Below, piece by piece: positions 7,031-19,267 of a stretch of 64,000 nt of DNA. The stretch is from contig NZ_JAFCJK010000001.1 of NCBI RefSeq assembly GCF_018131005.1, positions 1,021,345 through 1,085,344 on the forward strand, written 5' to 3'. Source of the DNA: Bradyrhizobium lablabi (GTDB lineage Bacteria > Pseudomonadota > Alphaproteobacteria > Rhizobiales > Xanthobacteraceae). The first letter of the stretch is position 1, and every line of letters starts with the position of its first letter. Made by a program: the position numbers and the translations under genes. Under the pieces are notes generated by a model. The model saw nothing but the letters and a program-made list of their open reading frames with translations. It was not told the DNA's origin and searched no databases.

Positions 7031-9223
7031 TTGCGTAGGGAAGTTCTGCGGATATTTCTCGCAGGCGCAACTATTGCCGCGTATGTGCCGGAGGCGGAAG
7101 CCCAGGCTACAGCCGCAGGCGAACTTCCGCCGTTGACGGTGACGTCGTCCGATCGGGTCCCGCCAAAACGCACCAGGGCATCCCATCCACGCCACGCCCC
7201 CGCCGGGCGCAAGCCGGGGACGTCCCCGTCGATCCAGTCGGCGCCGGCCGCCAATGGCATCACCAGCGGCTCGGCGTCCCTGCACGCACCGAACCTGCAG
7301 CCGACCGCGGCCAGCGCGACGCAGATCAGCGGCGCCGAGGTGAATGCGCTCCCGTTCTCCCGGCCCGGCGAGGCGCTGGAGGTGGTGCCGGGGCTGATCG
7401 TCACCCAGCACTCCGGCGAGGGCAAAGCCAACCAGTACTTCCTGCGCGGCTTCAATCTCGACCACGGCACCGACCTCGCTATCACGGTCGACGGCATGCC
7501 GATCAACATGCCGACCCACGGCCACGGCCAGGGCTATGCCGACATCAATTTCATGATCCCGGAACTGATCCGTTCGGTCGATGTCCGCAAGGGTCCCTAT
7601 TACGCCGACAAGGGCGATTTCGCCTCCGTGGGTACCGTCAGCATCGACTATCTCAACGCGCTGCCGAAGAACATCGCCGAACTCACCTTCGGCAGTTTCG
7701 GTTACGCGCGTGTGCTGGCTGCCGGCTCCACGAAGGTCGGGGAGGGCACGCTGCTCACGGCCTTCGAGGCCAACAAATATAACGGCCCGTGGGAGGTACC
7801 CGACGATGTCCGCAAGTTGAACGGCGTGCTGCGCTACAGCCAGGGCACCGCGACCGACGGCCTTTCGCTGACTGCAATGGCCTATTCCAACGGCTGGAAT
7901 TCGACCGATCAGGTGCCGCAGCGCGCGATCGATCAGGGCCTCATCGATCGCTTCGGCTCGCTTGATCCGACCGATGGCGGCACCTCCAGCCGCTTCAGCC
8001 TCTCCGGCAACTGGGCGCAGTCAAGCCAATACGGGCAGACCAAGGCCAATGCCTTTGTGATTCGTTCGGCACTCCAACTCTACAACGACTTTACCTATTT
8101 CCTCGACGATCCCGTCAACGGCGACCAGTTCAGCCAGATCGACCGGCGCACCGTTTACGGCTTCGACGCGAGCCACGCCTTCGCTGTCCGCCTTGCCGGT
8201 ATCGAGACCGAGACGCGTGTCGGCGTGCAGGCCCGCTACGACGATATCAATGTCGGGTTGTTCAAGACGCTGCAGCGGCAGATCCTGTCCACGGTGCGCA
8301 ACGACCATGTGCAGGAGGGTAGCGTCTCGCTCTGGGCCGACACCACCGCCCGCTGGACCGACTGGCTGCGTACCACGGTCGGCATCCGCGAAGACTATTT
8401 TGCCGGCCAGGTGCTGAGCGACACGCCGCAGAATTCCGGCGACGCGCAGGCCGCGATGACGAGCCCCAAGGTCGGCATCGTGCTCGGGCCCTGGTCAAAG
8501 ACCGAGTTCTACGGCAATGCCGGCTTTGGTCTGCATTCCAACGATATCAGGGGTGCCACCATCACGGTCGATCCCAACGACAAGGTGACGCCGCTCGATC
8601 GCGTGCCGCTGCTCGTGCGTTCGAAGGGCGCCGAACTCGGCATCCGCACGCGCGTGATCGACGGCCTCACCTCATCGCTCGCGGTGTTCGTGCTGGATTT
8701 CGATTCCGAGCTGCTGTTCGTCGGCGACGCCGGTACCACGGAACCGAGCCGGCCGAGCCGCCGCGTCGGCGTCGAGTGGACAAACCAGTACAAGCTGCTG
8801 CCGTGGATGAGTCTCGATTTCGATCTGGCCTATACCCACGCCCGTTTCACCGATTTCGATCCGGTCGGCAATTTCATTCCGGGAGCGCCGGCCTGGGTCG
8901 CCAGCGGCAGTATCACCTTTGGCCGCGAGACCGGCTGGTTCGGCGCGCTGCGCGCCCGCTATTTCGGCCCGCGCCCCCTGATCGAGGATGGCAGTGTAAA
9001 TTCGCTGTCGTCGCTGATCGTCAATGCCCGCGCCGGCTACAAATTCGACAACGGTATGCGGCTGCAACTTGACGTGCTCAATCTGTTCAACGCGCAGACC
9101 AACCAGATCGAATATTACTATTTGTCGCGGCTGCCGGGCGAGCCGATCGACGGCGTCGCCGATCGCCATGTCCATCCGGCCGAGCCGCTCGCCGTCCGGC
9201 TGACGCTGGCCGCGACATTCTGA
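7031..9223 (+). CDS. TonB-dependent outer-membrane receptor, probably for nickel
   Basis: The 730-aa receptor has a signal peptide (MRREVLRIFLAGATIAAYV, then AEAQA), a TonB-box-like stretch LPPLTVTSS, a plug domain (about residues 75-220) and a beta-barrel ending in aromatic LTLAATF. The start chosen is TTG 7031 because GGAGG lies 8 bp upstream (7018-7022); the reading frame is open further up to 6950, but that part lacks a ribosome site and would overlap the operator region. The plug contains the His-rich turn MPTHGHGQGYADINFMIPE. The NikR operator upstream makes nickel, or a nickel chelate, the likely ligand. No inner-membrane nickel permease is in the window. Confidence 0.87.
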   Translation: MRREVLRIFLAGATIAAYVPEAEAQATAAGELPPLTVTSSDRVPPKRTRASHPRHAPAGRKPGTSPSIQSAPAANGITSGSASLHAPNLQPTAASATQISGAEVNALPFSRPGEALEVVPGLIVTQHSGEGKANQYFLRGFNLDHGTDLAITVDGMPINMPTHGHGQGYADINFMIPELIRSVDVRKGPYYADKGDFASVGTVSIDYLNALPKNIAELTFGSFGYARVLAAGSTKVGEGTLLTAFEANKYNGPWEVPDDVRKLNGVLRYSQGTATDGLSLTAMAYSNGWNSTDQVPQRAIDQGLIDRFGSLDPTDGGTSSRFSLSGNWAQSSQYGQTKANAFVIRSALQLYNDFTYFLDDPVNGDQFSQIDRRTVYGFDASHAFAVRLAGIETETRVGVQARYDDINVGLFKTLQRQILSTVRNDHVQEGSVSLWADTTARWTDWLRTTVGIREDYFAGQVLSDTPQNSGDAQAAMTSPKVGIVLGPWSKTEFYGNAGFGLHSNDIRGATITVDPNDKVTPLDRVPLLVRSKGAELGIRTRVIDGLTSSLAVFVLDFDSELLFVGDAGTTEPSRPSRRVGVEWTNQYKLLPWMSLDFDLAYTHARFTDFDPVGNFIPGAPAWVASGSITFGRETGWFGALRARYFGPRPLIEDGSVNSLSSLIVNARAGYKFDNGMRLQLDVLNLFNAQTNQIEYYYLSRLPGEPIDGVADRHVHPAEPLAVRLTLAATF

Positions 9224-9229
9224 TTCTCT

Positions 9230-9358
9230 AATGAGAGCATGATCCGGAAAAGTGTTTAGCGGTTTTCCCTCGCGACAAACGCGAAGCGTTTGCGCGGAGA
9301 TCATGCTCAAACAAGCACCTAAACGTGATGACGATTGAGCCTACCTCATCGCGCTTTA
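9230..9358. repeat. Composite intergenic repeat, copy 2 (inverted)
   Basis: Same two modules as 3223-3352 in the opposite orientation: module B with GCATGATCCGG at about 9237 and GAGATCATGC near 9306, then module A ending CGCGCTTTAG at 9359. One arm of the module A hairpin has diverged. Its end forms the stop codon of purH (TAA on the minus strand at 9356-9358). Confidence 0.8.
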
Positions 9359-10948
9359 GTGCCGGAAGTGCCTCACGCCGGTGAACACCATGGCGATGCC
9401 GTGCTCGTCGGCGGCTTTGATCACCTCATCGTCGCGCATCGAGCCACCGGGCTGGATCACCGCGGTAGCGCCAGCCTCGATACAGGCGAGCATGCCGTCG
9501 GCAAACGGGAAGAACGCGTCGGATGCAACTACCGAGCCCTTGGTCAGGGGCTCGGCGAGCTTCAACTCGGCCGCCGCATCCTGTGCCTTGCGCGCCGCAA
9601 TGCGGGCGGAATCGACGCGGCTCATCTGGCCGGCGCCGATGCCGACGGTGGCGAGATCCTTGGCGTAGACGATGGTGTTCGACTTCACGTGCTTGGCGAC
9701 GCGGAAGGCGAATTTGAGATCGCGCAGTTCGGCCTCGGTCGGCGCGCGCGCGGTCGCGACCTTGATGTCCATATCCTCGACAACTGCATTGTCGCGGCTC
9801 TGCACCAACAGACCGCCGGCAACCGTCTTGGCGGTCAGGCCAGTAGCGCGAGGATTGGGCAGGCCGCCGGCGAGCAGCAGGCGCAGATTGCGCCGCCCGG
9901 CGATAATCGCGATCGCCTCTTCGGTCGCGTCGGGCGCGATGATGACCTCGGTGAAGATGCCGATGATGGCACGTGCAGCCTCCGCGTCGAGCGTGCGATT
10001 AACAGCGATGATGCCGCCATAGGCCGAGGTCGAGTCGCAGGCGAGCGCGCGGCGGTAGGCGGTGGCGAGATCGGGGCCCTCGGCAACCCCGCACGGGTTC
10101 GCGTGCTTGACGATGACGCAGGCCGCGGTGCGTTTCGGATCGAATTCGCCTACGCATTCATAGGCCGCATCGGTGTCGTTGATGTTGTTGTAGGACAATT
10201 CCTTGCCCTGCAATTGCTTCGCGGTGGCGACGCCGGTGCGCTTCTCCGGCGTGGCGTAAAATGACGCGGTCTGGTGCGGGTTCTCGCCGTAGCGCAGCGA
10301 CTGGATCAACTTTCCACCGAAGGCGCGGTAGTCCGGGGCCTTGGTCTCGAGCTGCACCGAAAACCAGTTCGAGATCGCGGCATCATAGGCCGCGGTGCGC
10401 GCATAGGCCTTGGCGGCGAGCCGCCGGCGCAGACCGAGCGAGGTCGCGCCCTTGTGCGCGGCGAGCTCGTCGAGCACCGACTGATAGTCGTTCGCATCGA
10501 CCACGACGGCGACGTCGTCATGATTCTTCGCCGCGGCGCGGATCATCGCGGGGCCACCGATGTCGATATTCTCGATGCATTCCTCGAAGCCGGCGCCTTT
10601 ATCGACGGTTGCCTCAAACGGATAGAGATTGACGACCAGGAGATCGATCGGCGCGATGCCGTGCGATTGCATCGCCGCGGCATGCTCCCTGTTGTCGCGG
10701 ATCGCGAGCAGACCGCCATGCACCTTCGGATGCAGCGTCTTGACCCGGCCGTCCATCATCTCGGGAAAGCCGGTGAGTTCGGAGACGTCCCTGACCTTGA
10801 GACCGGCAGCGGTGATCGCCTTGGCCGTGCCGCCGGTAGAAACCAGTTCGACGCCATGCCCGGCGAGGGCGCTAGCGAATTCGATCAGTCCGGTCTTGTC
10901 GGAAACGGAAAGGAGGGCTCGTGTGACGCGGCGGGGATGGTCAGTCAT
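9356..10948 (-). CDS. purH: Bifunctional AICAR formyltransferase / IMP cyclohydrolase
   Basis: The 530-aa enzyme catalyses the last two steps of IMP synthesis in the cytosol. The N-terminal MGS-like cyclohydrolase domain (residues 1-200) starts [16 protein letters not shown] and includes STGGTAKAI and [16 protein letters not shown]. The C-terminal transformylase domain carries the catalytic KHANPCG. The family start is ATG 10948 (MTDHPRRVT); 28 upstream in-frame codons have no family similarity. It is the last gene of a minus-strand run after rsmB and the heparinase-like gene, though 168 bp separate it from the latter. Confidence 0.95.
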   Translation of the reverse strand: MTDHPRRVTRALLSVSDKTGLIEFASALAGHGVELVSTGGTAKAITAAGLKVRDVSELTGFPEMMDGRVKTLHPKVHGGLLAIRDNREHAAAMQSHGIAPIDLLVVNLYPFEATVDKGAGFEECIENIDIGGPAMIRAAAKNHDDVAVVVDANDYQSVLDELAAHKGATSLGLRRRLAAKAYARTAAYDAAISNWFSVQLETKAPDYRAFGGKLIQSLRYGENPHQTASFYATPEKRTGVATAKQLQGKELSYNNINDTDAAYECVGEFDPKRTAACVIVKHANPCGVAEGPDLATAYRRALACDSTSAYGGIIAVNRTLDAEAARAIIGIFTEVIIAPDATEEAIAIIAGRRNLRLLLAGGLPNPRATGLTAKTVAGGLLVQSRDNAVVEDMDIKVATARAPTEAELRDLKFAFRVAKHVKSNTIVYAKDLATVGIGAGQMSRVDSARIAARKAQDAAAELKLAEPLTKGSVVASDAFFPFADGMLACIEAGATAVIQPGGSMRDDEVIKAADEHGIAMVFTGVRHFRH

Positions 10949-11115
10949 GGGCAAGATCCTCTGTCCGGGGGAGTACCTATGCCCAGGCGCGCGGCAGATC
11001 TTTCCCGCGCTTCCCGATGGTGCTCCATCCAAGGTCGCCAGTCGCGCGAGCGAGTGCTCGTTAGCAGCTTTCGGCGCGCTTCACAACGACGGGATATGAC
11101 GCGAGCCGCGTACGT

Positions 11116-12870
11116 CTACAGCGGCAGTTCCGGCTCGCGGCGGGCGTTGCGCCGAGCCGTGGTGGCGGTGGCCGAGGACGAGGAGCGCGTGAAGCTCCAG
11201 CGCAGCGACGAGGCCTGCCGCGCGTCCTGGCGGATCACGATCTGGGAGGTGCGGCGCGGACCGTCATTGCCGGCGAGGAATACGCTGTCCTCGAGATCGA
11301 CCTTGTCGTCGAGCGCCTCGAAGGTCCAGACGTCGCGGTTCGGCAGCACCAGCATCACACCGCGCGCATCCGACAGGCGGCTCGCTTTCACCGACGGGTG
11401 CAGATGAAAGCGGAGCGCAAAATCAGCGTCGTCACCCTTGATCCGGCGGCCGGGCGCAGGCGACAGCGAGTCCTCACCATCGAGGCGCGTGCCGTCTTGC
11501 GACACCGTCAGCACGCGACGATGGATCACGCCGAAGCGCGAGAGGTAGCCGTCATGCGAGGCGGTGAGCACATCGCCGTCGGTGACAGCCTCCCGATAGC
11601 TCTCGACCTTGCGAGGGCCGCTGGTGATCGGTGCGCCGCGCAGCAACCGCTTCATCGCCGACAGTTCGACGAACTGGCACGACGAGGTGTCGTGATAGGT
11701 CAGCGTCGAATGCGCCGCGGTGGAGCGCGCGAACGGCCGCCAATTGTCCCGTCCAGTGGTCGGCATGCCGCAATTGACGACGATACGGCTTGTCCCGGCG
11801 GAAAACTCGAAAGACAGGCAACCGGCATGCGCGTCCTGGCTGACGCTCGGCGGCGGCGGCGGGCCGGTGTCGACGATCAGGGTCGCGGCGCCCGCGTCGA
11901 GGCGCTGGAAGCCGGTATGCGGCATGCCTGCCATCGGCACGCCGTGCGTATCGTCATAGGCGAGCAGCGTCGCGACGAGATCGGACGGCGCGCTGCTCAT
12001 GCCGTTGAACAGGGCGAAACTGCCGTCGCCGTGACGGAAGAAGCGCAGCATCGGCATCATGCGGTCGATGGCGTTCAACAGTGCCGGCGGCGGCGCGATG
12101 TTGCGCGCGGCGAAAGTCTGCCGCAGCGGCAGGAGGTCGCTGAGCAGTTCGACCAGCGCGCCCGGATTGCGCGAGATGTGCCCGCCGTCGGGCAGGATCT
12201 GGCGCTGCAACTCGTCGGAGAGCTTTCGCGTCGCCGTGCGGATGTTGCGCGCCTGGTTGGCGAGGCATAGCGCGGCGTAGCACAGCGCGATCAACACCTG
12301 CAGCCGCGGCACGCCGTCGGCATTGTCGAGCGTGGAGTACCGCAGATAGCGGATCTCGCGCGCCAGCCCCCGCAGGTATTTTCGGTAGAATTTGCCGTCG
12401 GTATCGCCGAGTACGAGCGGCGCTTGCGACAATAGCGAGACCACGCGGCGTGCGCGCACGTCGGCGCGGCGTTCCAGCGGCCGCTTGCGCGCCTGATTGG
12501 AGATCCAGTCATCGACCAGTGCGCGCGCATTGGCGCGGGTCAGCGCGGTGTCGGCAGCGCGCAGATGGCGCAGCCAGCCGAAACCGAGCAGCGCAGCTTC
12601 CCAGTCCTCCGACGGCGGCTCGAGATCGAAGATCGAGCGCCCATGGCAGGTGACGATCTTGCCGGCGAACACGAAGCGGCCGGCATAAATCTCGGCGGCG
12701 CGGGTAGCGTCAGCGGTTCGCAAGTCGTGCGGGGCTATGATCAGCCGGTCGGTGCGGCCGGGCCACAGCCGCGACAAAGCCACCGTACCGGCGGTGGCGC
12801 GCGCGGCCATGCTGCGCGCGAAGCGGCCGGCGATCAGCGTCGAGATGCGTCTGCTTTGAGCGACCGACAC
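11116..12870 (-). CDS. Heparinase II/III family protein
   Basis: The 584-aa protein has an N-terminal helical toroid region rich in Arg and Leu (GFGWLRHLRAAD, REIRYLRYSTLDNADG) and a C-terminal beta-sandwich (from about residue 330) with GCLSFEFSAGTSRIVVNCG, AHSTLTYHDTSSC and RFHLHPSVKAS. This is the architecture of polysaccharide lyases of the heparinase II/III type. It has no obvious signal peptide. The start is GTG 12870 with AAGG upstream. In rhizobia this gene usually sits between rsmB and purH, as here. The true substrate is unknown and may be a cell-envelope polysaccharide. Confidence 0.85.
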   Translation of the reverse strand: MSVAQSRRISTLIAGRFARSMAARATAGTVALSRLWPGRTDRLIIAPHDLRTADATRAAEIYAGRFVFAGKIVTCHGRSIFDLEPPSEDWEAALLGFGWLRHLRAADTALTRANARALVDDWISNQARKRPLERRADVRARRVVSLLSQAPLVLGDTDGKFYRKYLRGLAREIRYLRYSTLDNADGVPRLQVLIALCYAALCLANQARNIRTATRKLSDELQRQILPDGGHISRNPGALVELLSDLLPLRQTFAARNIAPPPALLNAIDRMMPMLRFFRHGDGSFALFNGMSSAPSDLVATLLAYDDTHGVPMAGMPHTGFQRLDAGAATLIVDTGPPPPPSVSQDAHAGCLSFEFSAGTSRIVVNCGMPTTGRDNWRPFARSTAAHSTLTYHDTSSCQFVELSAMKRLLRGAPITSGPRKVESYREAVTDGDVLTASHDGYLSRFGVIHRRVLTVSQDGTRLDGEDSLSPAPGRRIKGDDADFALRFHLHPSVKASRLSDARGVMLVLPNRDVWTFEALDDKVDLEDSVFLAGNDGPRRTSQIVIRQDARQASSLRWSFTRSSSSATATTARRNARREPELPL

Positions 12871-12985
12871 GTCTTACCTTGGGGGAGGAGAATTTCAGCG
12901 AATCCCTTTTAATGCGGAAACGGCCGCAACACACCACCTTGAACGCCCGCGAATCAGCCGAACCTTAGACGACTCTGGTGCAAAA

Positions 12986-14332
12986 TCAGGATTTGACCAG
13001 CCGTGCCGCATAAAATCCGTCCAACCCGCCCAGCCGCGGGTCGGCGTGGGGCAAATGGCAGGGCAAGGTGCGCAAATCGCCGTCGGCGGTAATGATTTCC
13101 TCCAGGCCAGCGACCTCGTCCTTCCTGACCGGCACCCGCCGTAGGCCCGATTCGTCGGCGAGCAGCGCCGCGATCGCATGCTCCCCCTCCTCGGGCTCCA
13201 GCGAGCAGGTGCAGTAGACCAGCGTGCCGCCGGGTTTCAGCAGCCCGACCGCCTTTTGCAGCAGGCGTTTCTGCAGCACGCACAGCGGCGCGATGTCGGC
13301 CTCCTGCCGGAGCCAGGCGACGTCGGGGTGGCGGCGCATCGTGCCGGTCGAAGTGCAGGGCGCATCGACCAGGATGCCGTCAAAGCTTTGGCCGTTGCCG
13401 GTCCACTCGACCGAATCGATTACGATGTTTTCGGTTTCCATCCCTAGGCGTGCAAGATTGTCACGCAGCCGCGCCATGCGCGCAGGAGAGCGGTCAACCG
13501 CGGTGACACGCGCGCCGGCGAGCGCAAGCTGCGCGGTCTTGCCGCCGGGCGCCGCGCAGAGATCGGCGATCGCCTTGTCCTTGAGGTCGCCGAAAAGGCG
13601 CGCTGGCAGCGCCGCAGCGGCGTCCTGCACCCACCATTGGCCTTCTGCAAAACCCGGCAGCACCGTTACGGAACCCTGCAACAGCGTCCGCACGGTTCCC
13701 GTTGGCAGCATCTCGCCATGCAGGCGGCTTGCCCATTGCGGGGCGTCCGACCTTACGGAGAGATCGAGCGACGGCTCATGCCCAAGGGCAAGCGCCATTT
13801 CGCGCGTGGTTGATTCGCCATACTGCGCGCTCCAGCGCGTCAGCATCCATTGCGGCAGATCCAGGCTCTGCGTCTTGACCTCCTCGAGCAGCCCTTGGCC
13901 CTCGCGCGCGCAACGGCGCAGCACGGCATTGACGAGCCCGGCGTATTTCGCCGCGCGCCGGTCCGATTGCACGAGCCGCACCGACAGATCGACGGCAGCG
14001 TGATCGGGCACGTCCATCCAGAGGATTTGTGCCGCTCCGATCAGGAGCGCGCTTTGCGCGCGCGGAGCATCGGTCGGAATGCCGCGGTCGAGCAGGCGCG
14101 AAAGCAGATGACCAAGCGTGCCGAGGCGCCGCAGAATGGTCGACACCAGCCGCCGCATCAACGCACGGTCGCGGTCGGCGAGCGACTTCAGGCCCGGATG
14201 CGCGCCCGCGCCGTCGAGCTGGTCGTCGAGCGTGCGGTGCTTGTGCAGGACGCCGTCGAGAATGTCGGCCGCGATACGACGCGCCGCAAGGCCGGGCACT
14301 TCTGCGGGAACTGCAAACCTTGAGGGTGGCAT
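12986..14332 (-). CDS. rsmB: 16S rRNA (cytosine-C5) methyltransferase, RsmB/NOP2 family
   Basis: The 448-aa protein (start ATG 14332, MPPSRFAVPAEV) has an N-terminal NusB-like RNA-binding domain (GLAARRIAADILDGVL to LVNAVLRR) and a C-terminal SAM domain with motif I CAAPGGKTAQLA, motif IV DAPCTSTGTMRR and motif VI CTCSLEPEE, whose Cys residues are catalytic. It should methylate C967 of 16S rRNA. It is divergent from the SDHAF4-like gene; 174 bp between them hold the promoters. Confidence 0.92.
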   Translation of the reverse strand: MPPSRFAVPAEVPGLAARRIAADILDGVLHKHRTLDDQLDGAGAHPGLKSLADRDRALMRRLVSTILRRLGTLGHLLSRLLDRGIPTDAPRAQSALLIGAAQILWMDVPDHAAVDLSVRLVQSDRRAAKYAGLVNAVLRRCAREGQGLLEEVKTQSLDLPQWMLTRWSAQYGESTTREMALALGHEPSLDLSVRSDAPQWASRLHGEMLPTGTVRTLLQGSVTVLPGFAEGQWWVQDAAAALPARLFGDLKDKAIADLCAAPGGKTAQLALAGARVTAVDRSPARMARLRDNLARLGMETENIVIDSVEWTGNGQSFDGILVDAPCTSTGTMRRHPDVAWLRQEADIAPLCVLQKRLLQKAVGLLKPGGTLVYCTCSLEPEEGEHAIAALLADESGLRRVPVRKDEVAGLEEIITADGDLRTLPCHLPHADPRLGGLDGFYAARLVKS

Positions 14333-14506
14333 GGAGCGGAGATATCTCGAAAGGTGCTGAGTTACATTCGGCTCATGCCTGTGAACGAAAATCACCTCTG
14401 GCACGCGAATATGCCAAATGTAAGAATCACGCTGCGCGATTTCGCGAACGTGATGCAATGAGCGCGCCAAATCTAGATACGCGTGACGTCTTCGGAAAGC
14501 TTTACG

Positions 14507-14716
14507 ATGACTGAAAATTCTTCGCCGCCTCCGGAACCCGGGCCGCGCAAGCCGCTCACGCCGGCCGCGCAGCGCGCGCTCGCCGAAGCCGAGGCGCGCC
14601 GGAAGGCCGCCGAGCAGAACGCCATTGTGCGGCCGAAGGAATTCCAGGGGCCGAAAGGCCCGGAGCCGACACGCTATGGCGACTGGGAGACCAGGGGCAT
14701 CGCGTCGGACTTTTAA
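14507..14716 (+). CDS. DUF1674 / SDHAF4-like succinate dehydrogenase assembly factor
   Basis: The 69-aa protein is Pro- and Ala-rich at the N-terminus and ends in the family signature GPEPTRYGDWETRGIASDF, the invariant C-terminal motif of SDHAF4. That family, shared by alphaproteobacteria and mitochondria, protects the flavinylated SdhA subunit before complex II assembly. The start is ATG 14507. It is divergent from rsmB, an arrangement common in Rhizobiales. No sdh gene lies in the window. Confidence 0.85.
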   Translation: MTENSSPPPEPGPRKPLTPAAQRALAEAEARRKAAEQNAIVRPKEFQGPKGPEPTRYGDWETRGIASDF

Positions 14717-14757
14717 GACTCTTGCAAGGGAACCCGACTCAGCCTTAGCTCGACAAC

Positions 14758-15348
14758 GTGTCGCCGTACGAGAGAATAAACAGATATCGCGCGCCGGAAC
14801 GGTTGCCATTCGGCCGGTCGCGTTGGGGGCGACGATTTTCGTCGGCGCTGCCGTGGGTTTTTGTTCTCGGGGTCGCGGCCGGCACCATGCTGCCGATCAG
14901 GCATTGGGTGCATTGGCCGCTCCCGCACGGCAGGTTGCAAGATACCGATGTGATCTGGCAACGCGCCGGCGCCCCCGACGTCCGCCACCCCGTCGACGTC
15001 ATCAGGACCATCGACGGCGACACGTTCGAGGCGCGGGTGCATGTGTCGCCCGGCCTCGCCCTGACCACGCGCGTCCGCCTGCGCGGCATCGACGCGCCGG
15101 AGCTGAAGGCCTCCTGTCGGCGGGAACTGCAGATGGCGGAAGCTGCGACCATCGCGTTGCGCGAGCTGCTCGGTCAGGGCGACGTTGCGATCTTCAATAT
15201 CGGCCCGGACAAATATCAGGGACGGGTCGTCGCCGATGTCGTGACGACGAGGACCGCGAACGTTTCGGCGGCGATGCTCGCGGCCGGTTATGCGCGCGCC
15301 TATGGCGGCGGCCATCGCGGGGGTTGGTGCGCGGACGCGGCGCACTGA
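14758..15348 (+). CDS. Thermonuclease-like (SNase fold) protein
   Basis: A 196-aa protein with an N-terminal basic segment and one hydrophobic helix (LPWVFVLGVAAGTMLP, about residues 31-46), probably a membrane anchor or uncleaved signal. An SNase OB-fold follows: DVIRTIDGDTFEARV, TRVRLRGIDAPELK and YQGRVVADVV, with the conserved Asp and Arg of calcium-dependent nucleases. Such proteins are common in Rhizobiales as secreted or anchored nucleases. The start is GTG 14758 with a weak ribosome site; the window offers no functional context. Confidence 0.8.
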   Translation: MSPYERINRYRAPERLPFGRSRWGRRFSSALPWVFVLGVAAGTMLPIRHWVHWPLPHGRLQDTDVIWQRAGAPDVRHPVDVIRTIDGDTFEARVHVSPGLALTTRVRLRGIDAPELKASCRRELQMAEAATIALRELLGQGDVAIFNIGPDKYQGRVVADVVTTRTANVSAAMLAAGYARAYGGGHRGGWCADAAH

Positions 15349-15406
15349 CGCTGCAAACAAGAGAGCCGCGTGGCATACGCGGTCTTCTCACGGAGCTCTG
15401 CAGGGA

Positions 15407-15922
15407 TCAGCGGGTCACGACAACCGTCGTGCCGACGGGTACACGTGAATAGAGGTCCTTGATGTCGTCGTTCAGCATGCGGATGCAGCCATAGGACACG
15501 AAGCCGCCGACCGAGCCCGGCACGTTGGTGCCATGGATCGCATATTCCCCGCCGGCGAGGGTCATCGCGGCGACGCCCATCGGATTGCGCGGTGAACCAC
15601 CGGGGATCACGTCCGGCAATTTCGGTTTGTCGCGCCTCACTTCTGCAGGCGGCGACCAGGCGGGATAGCGATACTTGCCGTCGATCTGGGTGGTGCCGGC
15701 CCACTGCTTGCCGGACCTGCCGACGCCGACCGGGTAACGCATCGCGTGGCCGGAATCGAGAATGAGATAAAGGCGCCGTTCGCCGGTCTTCACCAGGATG
15801 GTGCCTGGCGAGTAATTGTCGCCGTGCATGCCGACCATTTCCGGCCGTGCCTCGGCCGCCGCCGATATCAAAACAGCAACCCCGATGGTGGCGGCCAGCG
15901 CCACCGCAATCCTCACTGACAT
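15407..15922 (-). CDS. L,D-transpeptidase (YkuD domain), exported
   Basis: The 171-aa protein has a signal peptide (MSVRIAVALAATIGVAVLI, then AAAEA) and a YkuD domain with HGTN and SYGCIRM, the catalytic Cys at about residue 146. It should form 3-3 cross-links in peptidoglycan or attach proteins to it in the periplasm. ATG 15922 is preferred because the signal peptide begins there. It stands alone and is convergent with the nuclease gene. Confidence 0.9.
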   Translation of the reverse strand: MSVRIAVALAATIGVAVLISAAAEARPEMVGMHGDNYSPGTILVKTGERRLYLILDSGHAMRYPVGVGRSGKQWAGTTQIDGKYRYPAWSPPAEVRRDKPKLPDVIPGGSPRNPMGVAAMTLAGGEYAIHGTNVPGSVGGFVSYGCIRMLNDDIKDLYSRVPVGTTVVVTR

Positions 15923-16344
15923 CAACTTCTCCACTTCCCCAATGGCCCCGCTCGGGGCCCTCAGACGAAAGCGCGGACTCAACCCGAGCCCGCCGGTCTC
16001 ACGCGCGCATCCTTGACCGCTTGTCTTAACTGGATGCTTTCCGGGCCGGCCCCGAGACGCCTTGTGAGGGCGGGAAGGAAGAAAATGTTGGACTCAAAGT
16101 AAATGACTTGGAAACAACATTCGCCCGCAAACGCGGACCGGCTTGGCATCATCTCCGGCAATCCCGCAACTTGCCAGCCGCGAGCTGCCAAGGTTCGCGG
16201 CTCGGCGGGATTTCGGGATTCTGACCTGGAGCGCGATGAGAGTGAAAATGAATCATCATCGCGCTCGAACTCTTTTCGAGCGTGATCTCTTTCGGAAAAC
16301 CGATGCACACTTTTCCGGGTCATGCTCTTACGTCGGGTGGCTTG
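15923..16344. other. Gene-free stretch with repeat copy 3
   Basis: The 422 bp between the L,D-transpeptidase gene and the 3' end of acs contain no gene I can support. The right part is occupied by the composite repeat at 16229-16327; the left part should hold the promoter of the transpeptidase gene. Confidence 0.6.
16229..16327. repeat. Composite intergenic repeat, copy 3
   Basis: Module A is a hairpin with arms GAGCGCGATGA (16230-16240) and TCATCGCGCTC (about 16256-16266). Module B is shortened, from GAGCGTGATCTC to TTTTCCGGGTCATGC. It lies just past the 3' end of acs, where a terminator is expected. Confidence 0.8.
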
Positions 16345-18297
<1,953 letters not shown>

Positions 18298-18484
18298 CAT
18301 TTCCTCCACTCATTGCCGATCGCATACCATGCGGCGGCAAGCCGTCGTCATTGCGCCGATTATGCGTTGTGGCGTTCGAACCGGGCAAGGAAAAAGGATT
18401 GCCACTTTTGTCGCGCGCAGGCTCGGCCTGCAGGCTGTTGCATGTGACAAGACGGCGTACCGCAACGCGTCGACGAGAGAAAAC

Positions 18485-18991
18485 ATGCCTTATCGCCTGC
18501 TCTGGGGCATCGGTCTGCTGGTCCTCGTGTTGCAGCTTGCGATGCCGGTCGCCCGGGCCCAGATCGCAGCACCCGCGCCAGCGCAGGAGGCGCTCGCAGC
18601 AGCGAGCGTCAGCGCCATTCGCCTCGTGGATCAGTTCAAGGCGGTGATGCCGGCGATGATGAAGAGCCTGAAGCCCGCGATCGTTCAGGGCCGCAGCAAT
18701 GTCGACCGCGACTACGACGCCCTGACGCCGATCCTGCTCAATGGTTTTCAGGCCCGCTTCAACGAATTGTCGGAAGCAACGGCCATCGTCTATGCCAACA
18801 ATTTCACCCCGGACGACCTGCGCGGCCTGACTACCTTCTACAAGACACCGCTCGGCCAGAAATTGCTGGAGAAGACTCCCACTGTGATGGAGCAATCCAT
18901 GATGGCCGGCCAGAAGTTTGGTCAGTCGGTGGCGGCCGACCTGCGGCAGCGGGTCATCGAGGAATTGCGCAAGAAGGGGCACGATCTCTGA
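18485..18991 (+). CDS. DUF2059 domain protein, exported
   Basis: A 168-aa protein with a signal peptide (MPYRLLWGIGLLVLVLQLAM, then ARA) and a helical DUF2059 domain containing ANNFTPDDLRGLTTFYKTPL and GQKLLEKTPTVM, the signature of this periplasmic family of unknown function. The start is ATG 18485, at the beginning of the signal peptide. It is divergent from acs, but there is no evidence for a shared role. Confidence 0.85.
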   Translation: MPYRLLWGIGLLVLVLQLAMPVARAQIAAPAPAQEALAAASVSAIRLVDQFKAVMPAMMKSLKPAIVQGRSNVDRDYDALTPILLNGFQARFNELSEATAIVYANNFTPDDLRGLTTFYKTPLGQKLLEKTPTVMEQSMMAGQKFGQSVAADLRQRVIEELRKKGHDL

Positions 18992-19267
18992 CCCGACGGT
19001 GCCGCCGGGACTGGAACTGACGCGGCGATTTGGCCACTCTCGCGGCTGGCTAAGCGTTCACTTTCGCGTTGCCGGGCAGGCCAACGTCAACGTTATCGGG
19101 CGAATGGCACCCATGAAAGGTAATTAGCAACCTCTAGAGGCCGATTCGCGACTCGCAAAGTTGCTCGGGACCCCCTAAATCGCCATCCCGAGGGCCAGGG
19201 CCCAACCGGAACCAAGCCAAAACAAGCGGCATTACCGGAGAGCAGGAAGAGCAAGGCGTCTGGCAGG

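Noticed and set aside
10274..11407. 377-codon + frame antisense to purH
   Set aside because: No domain is visible and purH on the other strand is complete.
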